The position numbers and the translations under genes were made by a program. From NCBI GenBank assembly GCA_033239125.1, contig BSWB01000005.1, forward strand, positions 142,906,494 to 142,970,493: a stretch of DNA of 64,000 nt, read 5' to 3'. Positions 37,201 to 49,316 of this stretch are shown one piece after another. The stretch's first letter is position 1; each line of letters begins with the position of its first letter. A model generated the notes under the pieces. That model searched no databases. It was not told where the DNA came from and saw only the letters and a program-made list of their open reading frames with translations. This DNA comes from Fagopyrum homotropicum. Lineage: Eukaryota > Streptophyta > Magnoliopsida > Caryophyllales > Polygonaceae.

Positions 37201-38119
37201 TTGGCAAAATTGGCAAACTAGCCTTTTAAGCAAATCAATTGAGAAAGAAGACTCATACTATTTGAGATTGGTATTTTGACCCCCTATAAAATAGAATAGA
37301 GGAAATAGAGTACAAAAGAAGGCAAAGTTTGACAACCCATCGGATGTGACATGTTGTACTATCTCACATGTCACATCACTCAGAAAAAAAGAATTTCCAA
37401 CATTCTTATTTTATCACTTATTACCCAAAAATCCGCTTACCCAAATAATGTCACAATCATACCCAAAAATAAATTTGTCAAAGTACATAAACATACTCGA
37501 AAACAACATACCCAAAAAATCAAATATCAAAATAAAATCATATCCATAAATTGGATAATATATTATATTTATACCCAATTTAAATATCACTTAATACAAA
37601 AACCATACCCAATTTAAATTTGTCATACCCAAAATTTTCAAAACTCGATATTATACACAAACATCAATATCAAATGACATTTGATCATTACCCAAAAATT
37701 CGCTTGAATTTGATCATTATAACACAGTTTGGGTAACCATAAAACATACCCACGATATCACTTTAAAAATATACTTAATAATAATAAATATACTACAAAG
37801 CCAATACACATATAAAAGCATACCCAAAAACCCGTTTACCCAAATAATGTCATAATCATATCCAAAAATAAATTTGTCAAAAAATATATTGCCTCTATTT
37901 TCACAATCATACCCAAAACCATACCCAAGAAATATACTACAAAACCAATCCATGTAAAAAAGATACTTAAATCAAAAGTAAACATCAAATCACCATCATT
38001 TCAATTAGAAAAATTATTACCCCTATTTTTTAGTTTTCATACCTATTTTTTCTTCTTTTTGTATAGAGACCTAGTTTGCAAAAGAGAATTTCAAGGGGTC
38101 CTATTTCCCTAATTAATTC
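37201..38119. repeat. Interspersed TACCCAAA-rich repeat, copy A
   Basis: The left part has CAAATCAATTGAGAAAGAAG and CATCGGATGTGACATGTTG. The interior contains many TACCCAAA words. The right part has AGACCTAGTTTGCAAAAGAG. The next copy (38218-39356) repeats all three parts in the same order. Reading frames here are byproducts of the repeat. Confidence 0.8.
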
Positions 38120-38217
38120 CATTTTTTTTGGCGTAATTGATCAAATTGGCCAAAATGCTTATAGCAGTTACTAAATTGGTCCTCACCTTTTTCATCTTTG
38201 TAATTTAGGCTCATTAT

Positions 38218-39356
38218 TGGCATAAATTGGCAAACTAACCATTTTAAGCAAATCAATTGAGAAAGAAGACCCTGGTATTTGAGATTGATATTTTGACCCC
38301 CTATAAAATAGGGTAAAAGTAAATATAGTATAAAAAGAGGGCAAAATTTGACAACTCATCGGATGTGACATGTTGTACTATCTCACATGTCACATCAATT
38401 AGAAAATTGAATTTCAAACATTCTTACTTTCTTACTTATTACCCAAAAATTCGCTTACACAAATCATGTCACAATCATACCCAAAAATAAATTTATCAAA
38501 GTACATAAACATACTCGAAAACAAAATACCCAAAAAATCAAATATTAAAATAAAACCATATCCATAAATTGGATAATATTTTATATTTATACCCAATTTA
38601 AACATCACTTAATACAAAAATCATACCCAATTTAAATTTGTCATACCCAAAATTTTCAAAACTCGATATTGTACACAAATATCAATATCAAATGACATTT
38701 GGTCATTGCCCAAAAATTTGTTTGACATTCGATCATTATAACACAGTTTGAGTAACCATAAAACATACCTACGATATCACTTTAAATATACTTAATAATA
38801 AGAAATATACTACAAAGTCAATACACGTATAAAAACATACCCAATTTGAATTTGTCATAACCAAATTTTACACAAATCGAGATTGTAAAACATCAATATC
38901 AAATGACATTTGGTCATTGTAACACAGTTTGGGTAACCATAAAATATACCCAAAAATATCACTTTAAGCATACTCAACAATAAGAAACATACCACAAAAA
39001 CAATAAACATATACCCGATAATTAGAAAAATACTACAATTCATATTTGGAAAACGAAAACAATGTCATCCAAAAAATTAAACATTCATGGACTTGACAAT
39101 TTCATCAAACTAGCTACATTAACTAAAAATGAAAAGTAAACATGTAAAAAAGATACTTAAACCAAAAGTAAACATATAATCACCATCTTTAAATTAGAGA
39201 AATTATTGTCCAAAATTAAACATATAATCACCATCATTTCAATTGGAAAAATTATTGCCCCTATTTTCTAGTTTTCATACATTTTTTTTCCCTTTTGTAT
39301 AGAGGTCTAGTTTGCAAAAGAGAATTTCAAAGGGTCTTATTTTCCTAATTGATTCA
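38218..39356. repeat. Interspersed TACCCAAA-rich repeat, copy B, direct tandem partner of copy A
   Basis: Same block order and orientation as copy A, about 1.0 kb downstream, with additional internal TACCCAA-rich sequence near 38840-39240. Divergence from copy A is clearly visible, so the duplication or second insertion is not very recent. Confidence 0.8.
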
Positions 39357-39500
39357 AAAATAATTATTGCTACTAACTTTTGCATCCATCTGATTTGACA
39401 TATCTGATATTTGATATTAGAGCATCTTCATTAGAGAAACTATTTTTGAGTTTCTTAATACATTTTTACATTATTATCTCTCTTCCACCTCATCTAAAGA

Positions 39501-41635
39501 TGTAATAGCTAGGATTTCCGAATTCTAATTAATGTTGATTAACTTAATCGTTGATAGTAATTGACACACAACTCGCGAAGATTTCGCAAGTGATGAGTAT
39601 GAGTCCCACCGTTATGTTCCTCGCGTAATTTTGGACGTTTTGGGAAATTTTTATTTTTTTCCCCAGGTAATTATTTTTACCCTCCGGTGTTATTTGGAGC
39701 ATTTGGGAGCTTCAATTAATAAAATTGCAATTGAGAGAAAAGATCAGGACATCGGATATGTCCTAGATATAAAATAACATGGAGAGGCAAAACGGCCAAA
39801 ATAGTCACTATTTCGTTTCTTAATGGCTAAGAAAGACGGCTTAGGAATACACGTTTTTCGAGGCAGTTATGGAATAATTATCCCTACAATATTCCAGATT
39901 TAATGTTCCAATCTCGAGAAGTTTGGAGAAAGAGGTTCGACCCGCCTTTGGATCGGTTAAAAGATAATTATCGACTTTACTAAAGGATAATTATCGTCTT
40001 CACTATAAATAGCGGAAAATCCTTTATTAATTCATTTCCTTTCACGTTTCCTCGTAAAAGCTCTAAATTCTCTCAACCTTCAAACTCATATCTACTCTCC
40101 GTTTCTAATCCGATTTCAAATCCGTTTGACTTTCTGGATTTCTCTCTTCATTCTCTTCATATCGGTGCCGAGTTTCCCCATTTCCGAGTAGAAGAAGGGT
40201 TGGTCGAGCATATATGTCACCAGGGCGGTTCCGTCGCTCAGATTCCGGTGAATTTGACGTTGTCCATGCGTAGCCTGCGTCGCTGTGATTCCGAATCTTC
40301 TTTCAGATCGTCAATCGGGTTAGTAACGAATAAGTTATGAATTTATTCGTTTTCTGTACTACGATTTGGCCTAAATTGACTTTAGGCTTGTCAAAATGGA
40401 TAATTAGAAATTCCATTATGGTCGTTATATTATTCTGGTGATTATGGATAGTTTGTTTGATGAAATCTGATGACAGGAGGTTTAGAAATTGCCTGCAGGC
40501 AAAACGTTATTTTGGCGAAATCTAATTAATTAATTAAAGGTTAATTAATTAAATTAGGATTAAAATTGAGATTGAGGAATGTTGATTAGATACTACCTTG
40601 AGATTTGAGGAATTGTGAGTTATGCTGAGATATTGAGGTTTAGTTGGTTGTGAGGCTCATAGATTGAGTATGATCCTTATGGATCCCTTTGGGTCTAGGT
40701 GTGACCCCTTTGATGAATAGAGGTTGATATATCTCTTTATGCCTTGTTTATAGGCCGTGTTGTCCCTCCACTGTAGAGGCGATCGTGGTTGAGTTTGTAC
40801 GAGGTTGAGGTAAGTCCGTAGGACTTACTTAGCTACCATCCCTATATTGGGTGTTTTCATGAGTGGTGTGTGCTTTATATGTTTGCTATGATAGCATGAG
40901 TTGTCGTTTTTATCGACCTATGTTTTATTGACTGCCCCACTGCGTGGCTGTGATAACCTTTCCCTTTCATCCCGCCGTGGAGTCTGAGAGGTTCTTTGAT
41001 GTCGGGCCAGACTGGTTTACAGGAAGGGCGCAATCCACTCCCATAAGGTACACGGATTGTGTGACCGATACTCGTACAGCTGGACATTGCACTCAGAGGC
41101 GGGGATGTATCGGTCCTCGTGTCACATACTTTCATCTATCTATATATATATATACGGTTTTTGAGTGAATGGTTATTATATAAAGATAAAAAATGGGTAA
41201 ATGTGTGATAGCATGCTGATGTGTTTATCTTTCATGATTGTGCTTGTGCTTATGCATTACCTCGTATATGTATGGTTAGCTAACGGTTTCATACCGTGTT
41301 GTAGATGTTTACAGGTTAGGCGCTACTGGGGGATCTGGCAGGGTGACAGGCTGAGGACTCTCGTACATTAGGTGGTTGGTTTGGGGTTGTTGTGTTTCCC
41401 CTCCTGCGTGAGGATGATCTTTTGTACCTCCTATGTGAGGATGTCGTTTTATATACTCGGCTATGTTGTTGTTTACTTTGGGTCGTACAATTTATACTGT
41501 TTTATGTATTTGTTTTATATTTGTCAGTGCCATGTTGTAAGGTCCAGTGAACTTGTTGTCAAGCTAGGGTCAGGATCCATTCTGAGATCCTAGCCCAATG
41601 TGACATCTTGAGTCCCGCGGATTCGGGGTGTTACA
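39501..41635 (+). repeat. 5' LTR of the Gypsy element
   Basis: 2,135 bp, TGTAATAGC...GGGGTGTTACA (TG...CA ends). It contains the element promoter at 39955-40011. The frames at 40875-41168 and 41372 recur unchanged in position in the 3' LTR and reflect LTR identity, not genes. Confidence 0.95.
39955..40011 (+). promoter_or_regulatory. LTR promoter: tandem 22-bp motif plus TATA box
   Basis: Two adjacent copies of GATAATTATCG(A/T)CTT(T/C)AC lie directly upstream of TATAAATA (40004-40011). The same arrangement is at 46850-46912 in the 3' LTR. Repeats just upstream of a TATA box suggest binding sites for a transcription factor; which one is unknown. Confidence 0.55.
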
Positions 41636-41639
41636 GAGT

Positions 41640-41652
41640 TGGTATCAGAGCC
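41640..41652 (+). other. Primer binding site (initiator tRNA-Met)
   Basis: TGGTATCAGAGCC begins 5 bp after the 5' LTR. It is the standard plant LTR-element site complementary to the 3' end of initiator tRNA-Met. Confidence 0.9.
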
Positions 41653-42304
41653 CAGGTTGACAACAATGGCACTTGCTACCTGCAATGAGGTTTGATAGGT
41701 AAAATAAACAGAGCCCACATGGGATTTGACGTTTTCAAAGGTTTTGGTTTTAAGTGTGGTTTTGGGATAAAATGTACGAGAAGTCGTCACCTCTGCCATG
41801 GATCTCTGCAACGTAGATATTTATATATATCTGTGTGTACTATGGATTATGTGGATGTATTATATACATATCGATACCTATGGCATATATATAGCCTTAT
41901 AAGATTAGGTGCGTATATCCTACAGATGACTCAGACTAGAGTAGTATCTGTAGTGGGATAAGGTAGGGGCACACCCCTCTTCCTCCAGTGGTGATAAGTA
42001 AGGGACCAGTTTCCGCTATTGTTTCGCCTATGGCAGAGAACGAGTTGAAGAGGCTGATCGTGTCTCCATGAGTAGATCCTAGTTTCAAGAATATATGAAA
42101 CAAGTATATGAAGCGGTGATAGCGGGTAGATCCACACCGGATTTACCAACAATTGTGAGATCAACTGAAGCTTCTGGATCTGGAAAGAAGCAATGGACTG
42201 AATCAGTTACTGGAGAAGCAAAGATGATGAATGGGGAACCAAGTCCGATATCAGGACAATCTAGTGATCATTTGGCCATGAAGATGACTGACAAGGAACT
42301 ATAG

Positions 42305-42623
42305 TGTTTTAATTGCGTGGAAGTTGGGACACTAGCGAGCTGTGTGCCCAAAGGCGCCCATCATATGCTTTACGTGTGGTAAAGCAGGGCATAGAGCAAA
42401 GTTTTGTCGACAGGGCAAGGCATTGCCTTTATAGGTTCCCTTCAAGAGTGAGATCATTCCAGGTGGACGACGAAGATTGAGTTACCCTTCAGTTGCACAG
42501 GTTGCAAGAATGAGACAATTATGTTACAATTGTGGTTATCCAGATCATTTGCGTTCTGAGTGCCCTTTGGCACTGATAGCTTGTTTCATATGTGGTGAAC
42601 TAGGTCATCTGGCCCCTTTCTGT
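42305..42623 (+). pseudogene. gag nucleocapsid remnant with four zinc knuckles
   Basis: Knuckle 1 (42305-42343) is degenerate: one residue short, with His replaced by Thr. Knuckle 2 (42366-42407, CFTCGKAGHRAKFC), knuckle 3 (42522-42563, CYNCGYPDHLRSEC) and knuckle 4 (42582-42623, CFICGELGHLAPFC) are perfect CX2CX4HX4C. They are not all in one frame, and a stop lies before knuckle 3. The intact fingers bind RNA in functional relatives. Confidence 0.85.
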
Positions 42624-43559
42624 CAACAAGGTAGTGTTTCTTCCCAGCAAAACCTTCCTCTTTCCGGTGTTGAAAGAGTGGAAGTGGAGGCTATAGTGAG
42701 GACCTCAATGATACTTGAGGAGCATAGATCCAAGATCAAGTGATGATATGTAGTGGAGCTACGGGAGTTAGCTGTTATAGGTATCATTCTTGTTAATGGT
42801 TTACCTGGTGGAGTGTTGCTTGTTGTGAGTGCTATGCACGTCATGTCTTTCGATGTATGCGTTAATGGTTGAATTTTGGTATATAGTAGAAGGTGGATTT
42901 TCCTTTATAGGATTACCTTTTTGGGTCTGAGATACCCGTGAGATGCGTGTTTGTTCCCTTATTTCAGGGACTCGTGTATGGTTGCGGACTTCTTTGTCAT
43001 GTCGTAGGTGCATGAGGAAGTCATCATGTGTATGGTTTGGATGAATAGATATCATGTGGTGTTAGCTTTTAATAGTAAGACTATTATAGTCTTTAGTAAG
43101 TTGAGTTAAATAGAGGTCTTCTGAGGTTAAGACCTTTGAAAAGACGGGTTTGTCATCAGGACTGTACGAGCAGCGAGCTGATAGCCCAGGGATGTGACGC
43201 CTTCTAGTGTTATACCATGAAGGAGCGAGATAGTCCAACATTGGAAGGTATTCCAGCTGTTTATGAGTTTATAGACGTGTTAGTGAACCGTCTAGCTGTC
43301 ACCTCAGCGGAGTGTGGACATTGTTATCAAGTTGAAGTATGATACAAGATTGAATGGGAAAGCCACATTATACAGTGCTTGTTGAGATATTGTACTGATA
43401 ACTTGAAAAGTTGACTGAAACGGGCTTCTTTTACCCTAGTGGGTTCCATGTTCCGTATTGATGACCTGATAAGTTAGCTTCAAGAAGCAATTGTGTTTTC
43501 ATGATTCCTTTGTGCTCAAGATATCCCTAGTCATGAATGAGAGAGCAACACGTGTATGA

Positions 43560-45760
43560 GATAGCATCCCATACCCGTTATGGACACTACGAGTTTGTTG
43601 TGATGTCATTTGGGTTGACGAATGTTTTAGTAGTTTTTATGGAGTTGATAAACAGTATCTTCATCGACTTCCTTGATTAGTTGGCGGTAGACTTCATTGA
43701 TGACATGTCGGTATACTCTCATAGCAGAGAATAGCAAACCGATCGTTTGAGGACCGTTCTGCATATTTCGAGAGATAGAGGGTTGTATTCTACGCTCTCT
43801 AAGTTTAAGTTGAGGTGCCAGCGGTAGCCTTTTTAGGTCATGTTGTCTCCGCTAGTGGGATCATGGTTGACCTGGCGATAATTAAGTATGTTGTAACATG
43901 GGAGATACTGATGAACATTAAGGAATACGTAGTTTTCTCGGCTCAGCCGATTGCTACCAATGCTTTGAGGAAGGATTTTATATGATTACGTATTCATTTG
44001 CGAGTCTTTTGAGAAGACCGTACCGGTGTGATCTTCATGTCAGATTTCTATAGATTATAGAAATCTGAAGTATATTTTATGCAACAGGGGTTGAATAACC
44101 ACCAGTGTTAAGAGCTTAAGTTGATCAAGACTTTGACTTGAAGATTCCATATCATTCAGAGAAGTTGAACGTTGTCGCCAATAACTTGAATGGAAAGACG
44201 CTCCAAGAGAAGATGATTGTGAGACTGATAGTTCAGCCTCAACTTCAGAGAGATCTAGCTTGGTTAGAGTTGGACAATCAGTTCCTTGATGAGGATACCC
44301 AGTTATACCTCAGAGGTTCTACCTGGTCTGTTGGATGAAGTCCAACAAAAGCAGGAGACTTGCCCGGCCTTGACAAGGTTTAGAGAAAGGATGTCTCGTA
44401 CTGAGGCACCATAGTTCTCCATGGAAGTAGATGGATTGATGAAGAGTCATGACCGCTTTTGTGTACCTGCTGATGCAGATGGAGACATAGATTATTACTG
44501 TATATCCATTGTACGCCTTATTCAGTACATTCAGGTACGAGTAAGATGTACCACGAGATGAGACGATTATATTGTATGAAGTCAATATAACCAGTTTTGT
44601 GATATAGTGTGTGACCTGTCAGCAGGTCCAGATAGAGTATTTCCGATCTAGAGATAAGCCCCACCCACTACCAGTGCAGTAGTAGAATTTGGGAGGACAT
44701 CTCTATGAACTTTTTTATGGAATTGTGACCCAGTAGAAGATTTATGTTATCTGGATTATTGGTAACAAATTACTGAAACTGGCACATTTCATTTCTATCA
44801 GAAGGACGTGGCTAGTGAATGAATTGGCTGAGGAGTACACTAGACAGATAGTGAGACTCCATGGTATACCGAGAATGATCATTTCTGATCGAGATGGATG
44901 TTTTTACTTTGAGATTTTGGGCAGCAGATTCAGACTGCTTTGGGGACGATTCTGTACCCCATGACTACACTTCACCCCCTGATAGATGGCCAGTTAGAGA
45001 GGATCATCTAGATCTTAAAGATCTATTATAAGTTGTAAGTTGAATGGGAAATGTGGATGGTTATATTACCTTCCATTAATGAGTTTATTATATAATAATG
45101 AAGGACGTGCATCTTTCTGGGATAGCCCTATGAGGCAATATATAGACATAGATGTCGTATATCCTTATGCTAGAAGTGATCTAGCAATAGTAGTGGAATA
45201 ACACCTGACCAGATTCAGGATTTTATAGTTCAAGTAACGTTGATTGAAGGAAGAATGTTGGTTGTACAGAGTCGCCAGATATTATATGTAGACAAGAGGC
45301 GTTAACCTCTAAAGTTCAAGTGAGAGTTCATGTCCGGCTGAAGGTATCTCAGCTGTGAGACGTTAGTTGTGTATTATGGAAAGGGGAACTGAGTTTCCAA
45401 TATGTCGGTTACTTGAGATCTTGATCAGTTTGGTGAAGGCAACATGATGTTTAGCTTTCACTCTGAAGTTGGTGGATGTTCACCCAGTGTTCTTGTGTTT
45501 CAACTGAGGAAGTATATACCAGGTTGGAAACACTTTGTGAGTTATAATGATCTAGTGGTTAAGTTGAACCACATCGTTGTTGAGCATCTGATTACATTCT
45601 TGGAATAAGATATGAAACGCTTGCATTCGAAAGATATTGTCATATTGAGGATATGATGGTCGAGATGAAGACCTGAAGAAGCTATGTGAGAGACTGAGGA
45701 TAGTGTCCTGAGGAACTATCCAGAGTATATGTTGGGACAAACCCATTTATGGGAGCACGA
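43560..45760 (+). pseudogene. pol remnant: reverse transcriptase, RNase H, integrase, chromodomain-like tail
   Basis: RT is recognisable from HYEFVVMSFGLTNV and the catalytic FIDD at 43693-43704. The RNase H end is near 44120-44200 (DFDLKIPYHSEKLNVVAN). Integrase traces occur near 44840-45010 (VRLHGIPRMIISDRDG, then LGTILYP and DGQLER). A chromodomain-like tail (KRLHSKDIVILRI, RPEEAM, ETEDSVLRNYPEY) lies at 45610-45740. Many stops and frameshifts lie between these islands, so no pol product can be made from this copy. Confidence 0.85.
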
Positions 45761-45889
45761 GTATATCTTAGTGTTATCTTGATGAATGTTGTGCTTACGT
45801 GCTTATATGCTTATATGCCTTGATGTGTTATTCCATGCTAGTTGTGATGTGATTTACGATCTTAGTAGATCTTGATGTGCTAGCGTGAT

Positions 45890-46330
45890 GTATGTTATAG
45901 CTGGAGATGATTACTTCCTCCACGCTACCCGAGTATGATTATATTTATAGCTGGAGATGGTTCTTTCCTCCATGCTATTTGGGTGGGATTAGGATTCAGC
46001 TGGAGATGGTTCTTTCCTCCATGCTACCTTGATGGACATAGTTTAGTGGAGATGTGATTCCTCCATGCGATATATATGTTTATGGGTTGGCTAGAGACAT
46101 ATTTCCTCTATGCAAGTGATATGTTTTGGCTAGAGATGTGCTTCCTCTATGCCTTGTGATGTGGTATGGCGAGAGACGTGATTCCTCTACGCCTTTGGTT
46201 AGAGTTATGGCCCTGTTTCCTGGAGTGATGATTCCTCCATGTTTATACTTGAGGTTATAGATTGTTATAGGTTGTGATCTTTTGAACGGAGATGTGATAC
46301 CTCCGATAGAAAGAGTGAGAGTTATACCTC
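45890..46330 (+). repeat. Degenerate tandem repeat before the polypurine tract
   Basis: Roughly ten units of about 40-55 bp, each with GG(A/C)GAGATG(T/G)... followed by TTCCTC(C/T)(A/T)(T/C)GC. Unit length and sequence vary. It lies between the chromodomain-like remnant and the 3' LTR, in the element's 3' untranslated region. Confidence 0.8.
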
Positions 46331-46389
46331 GGCGTATGGGTCCGAGAGGATTTGGGAATTGTTCAAGTTTCGGGACGAAACTTTTTTTT

Positions 46390-46401
46390 AGGGGTGTGTG
46401 A
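46390..46401 (+). other. Polypurine tract of the Gypsy element
   Basis: AGGGGTGTGTGA directly precedes the 3' LTR at 46402. It is not a perfect purine run but is in the expected place for plus-strand priming. Confidence 0.7.
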
Positions 46402-48536
46402 TGTAATAGCTAGGATTTCCGAATTCTAATTAATGTTGATTAACTTAATCGTTGATAGTAATTGACACACAACTCGCGAAGATTTCGCAAGTGATGAGTA
46501 TGAGTCCCACCGTTATGTTTCTCGCGTAATTTTGGACGTTTTGGGAAATTTTTACTTTTTTCCCCGGGTAATTATTTTTACCCTCCGGTGTTATTTGGAG
46601 CATTTGGGAGCTTCAATTAATAATATTGCAATTGAGAGAAATGATCAGGACATCGGATATGTCCTAGATATGAAATAACATGGAGAGGCAAAACGGCCAA
46701 AAGAGTCACTATTTCGTTTCTTAATGGCTAAGAAAGACGGCTTAGGAATACACGTTTTTCGAGGCAGTTATGGAATAATTATCCCTACAATATTCCAGAT
46801 TTAATGTTCCAATCTCGAGAAGTTTGGAGAAAGAGGTTCGACCAGCCTTTGGATCGGTTAAAGGATAATTATCGACTTTACTAAAGGATAATTATCGTCT
46901 TCACTATAAATAGCGGAAAATCCTTTATTAATTCATTTCCTTTCCCGTTTCCTCGTAAAAGCTCTAAATTCTCTCAACCTTCAAACTCAGATCTACTCTC
47001 CGTTTCTAATCCGATTTCAAATCCGTTTGACTTTCTGGATTCCTCTCTTCATTCTCTTCATATCGGTGCCGAGTTTCCGCATTTCCGAGTAGAAGAAGGG
47101 TTGGTCGAGCATATATGTCACCAGGGCGGTTCCGTCGCTCAGATTCCGGTGAATTTGACGTTGTCCATGCGTAGCCTGCGTCGCTGTGATTCCGAATCTT
47201 CTTTCAGATCGTCAATCGGGTTAGTAACGAATAAGTTATGAATTTATTCGTTTTCTGTACTGCGATTTGGCCTAAATTGACTTTAGGCTTGTCAAAATGG
47301 ATAATTAGAAATTCCATTATGGTCGTTATATTATTCTGGTGATTATGGATAGTTTGTTTGATGAAATCTGATGACAGGAGGTTTAGAAATTGCTTGTAGG
47401 CAAAACGTTATTCTGGCGAAATCTAATTAATTAATTAAAGGTTAATTAATTAAATTAGGATTAAAATTGAGATTGAGGAATGTTGATTAGATACTACCTT
47501 GAGATTTGAGGAATTGTGAGTTATGCTGAGATATTGAGGTTTAGTTGGTTGTGAGGCTCATAGATTGAGTATGATCCTTATGGATCCCTTTGGGTCTAGG
47601 TGTGACCCCTTTGATGAATAGAGGTTGATATATCTCTTTATGCCTTGTTTATAGGCCGTGTTGTCCCTCCACTGTAGAGGCGATCGTGGTTGAGTTTGTA
47701 CGAGGTTGAGGTAAGTCCGTAGGACTTACTTAGCTACCATCCCTATATTGGGTGTTTTCATGAGTGGTGTGTGCTTTATATGTTTGCTATGATAGCATGA
47801 GTTGTCGTTTTTATCGACCTATGTTTTATTGACTGCCCCACTGCGTGGCTGTAATAACCTTTCCCTTTCATCCCGCCGTGGAGTCTGGGAGGTTCTTTGA
47901 TGTCGGGCCAGACTGGTTTACAGGAAGGGCGCAATCCACTCCCATAAGGTACACGGATTGTGTGACCGATACTCGTACAGCTGGACATTGCACTCAGAGG
48001 CGGGGATGTATCGGTCCTCATGTCACATACTTTCATCTATCTATATATATATATACGGTTTTTGAGTGAATGGTTATTATATAAAGATAAAAAATGGGTA
48101 AATGTGTGATAGCATGCTGATGTGTTTATCTTTCATGATTGTGCTTGTGCTTATGCATTACCTCATATATGTATGGTTAGCTAACGGTTTCATACCGTGT
48201 TGTAGATGTTTACAGGTTAGGCGCTACTGGGTGATCTGGCAGGGTGATAGGCCGAAGACTCTCGTACATTAGGTGGTTGGTTTGGGGTTGTTGTGTTTCC
48301 CCTCCTGCGTGAGGATGATCTTTTGTACCTCCTATGTGAGGATGTCGTTTTATATACTCGGCTATGTTGTTGTTTACTTTGGGTCGTATAGTTTATACTG
48401 TTTTATGTATTTGTTTTATATCTGTCAGTGCCATGTTGTAAGGTCCAGTGAACTTGTTGTCAAGCTAGGGTCAGGATCCATTGTGAGATCCTAGCCCAAT
48501 GTGACATCTTGAGTCCCGCGGATTCGGGGTGTTACA
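46402..48536 (+). repeat. 3' LTR of the Gypsy element
   Basis: 2,135 bp, same ends as the 5' LTR, aligned without gaps by eye. It carries the same tandem motif and TATAAATA (46905-46912). Confidence 0.95.
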
Positions 48537-48633
48537 AAAGAAACTCAATTCTCCATCCCATATTTGCATGATAGTTTCTTAACTTACACCCTACTTACTT
48601 TATGTAGCCTATATTCTTTTATTTATTTTTTAT

Positions 48634-48634
<1 letters not shown>

Positions 48635-48676
<42 letters not shown>
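48635..48676. repeat. (ATT)n microsatellite
   Basis: About 14 ATT units in the right arm of the Harbinger-type element. Confidence 0.9.
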
Positions 48677-48977
48677 CTTTTTTAATTTACAATGTAGATT
48701 AAAAGACAAGTTTTATTGAAAATTAACTTACAATAATCTTTAAAAAAAAACATAAAAATAATTCAACATAAATTACTAGTAAAGTAAACCGACAAATGCT
48801 ACTTAATCACGTGTTCTAAATTTTTGCCAAATATTTTCCAACCATGCCGATAAGTTTTATTGAAAATTAACTTACAATAATACAATATTCATCCGGTTCC
48901 GGATCTAATCCAACCACGCCGATAAGTATCGACGTCGAAAGTAGTCCTATTAACCGTCCAATGGGCCGGGGTCAAAG

Positions 48978-49316
48978 ATGGCAAAAAAAAATGGTAGTAA
49001 AGGTAAGGGTAAATCTAAGATGAATGATAGTAGAGAAGACATTTTTCAAAAAATTTCCGATATCGAAGAATCGGAGAGTGTAACAATGAAGAATTATGAG
49101 TCATTGGCAATACGCAATGCGGAGGAGATGAAGATGCGATTGGGAAAAATATCTCGAACGCTTAATGAAGATAGATTTCGAAGAAATGGAAGACCTTGCT
49201 TAAAATGTTTTAGTTATTGTTATATTTTTGTTGTTTATTTATATTTCAAGTTCTTGTTTTTTTTCTTTCTTTTAAGCATTAATATAATAAATGTTTTTTT
49301 AATTAAAAAAGTTTAA
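48978..49316 (+). CDS. Unrecognised 112-codon frame inside the Harbinger-type element
   Basis: It starts MAKKNGSKGKGKSKM, a Lys/Gly-rich lead, then an acidic and charged helix-like stretch (RNAEEMKMRLGKISRT), then a hydrophobic Phe/Leu/Ile-rich end read from AT-rich DNA. The charged part could be the end of the Myb-like accessory protein that Harbinger elements carry, but I see no SANT motif. The hydrophobic tail is probably not native. It may not be translated. Confidence 0.25.
   Translation: MAKKNGSKGKGKSKMNDSREDIFQKISDIEESESVTMKNYESLAIRNAEEMKMRLGKISRTLNEDRFRRNGRPCLKCFSYCYIFVVYLYFKFLFFFFLLSINIINVFLIKKV

Larger units (their letters stand above)
39501..48536 (+). mobile_element. Complete Gypsy (chromovirus-type) LTR retrotransposon with decayed coding region
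   Basis: Structure: target duplication AAAGA (39496-39500), 5' LTR 39501-41635, initiator tRNA-Met primer site, gag-pol remnant, chromodomain-like tail, polypurine tract, 3' LTR 46402-48536, AAAGA (48537-48541). Total 9,036 bp. The order (zinc knuckles, RT, RNase H, integrase, chromodomain-like tail) is that of Gypsy chromoviruses, with all reading frames broken. The two LTRs are equal in length and differ at about 29 sites by eye (about 1.4%). Confidence 0.95.

Noticed and set aside
37717..37953. 78-codon minus frame with repeated YD/FG words
   Set aside because: Translation of the TACCCAAA-rich repeat; not conserved in copy B.
37201..39356. CRISPR-like array from repeated TACCCAAA words
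   Set aside because: Eukaryotic nuclear context, words are irregularly spaced and very short; simple repeat-rich transposon sequence.
40875..41168. 86- and 74-codon frames repeated at 47776-48069
   Set aside because: They are inside the two LTRs and recur only because the LTRs are identical.
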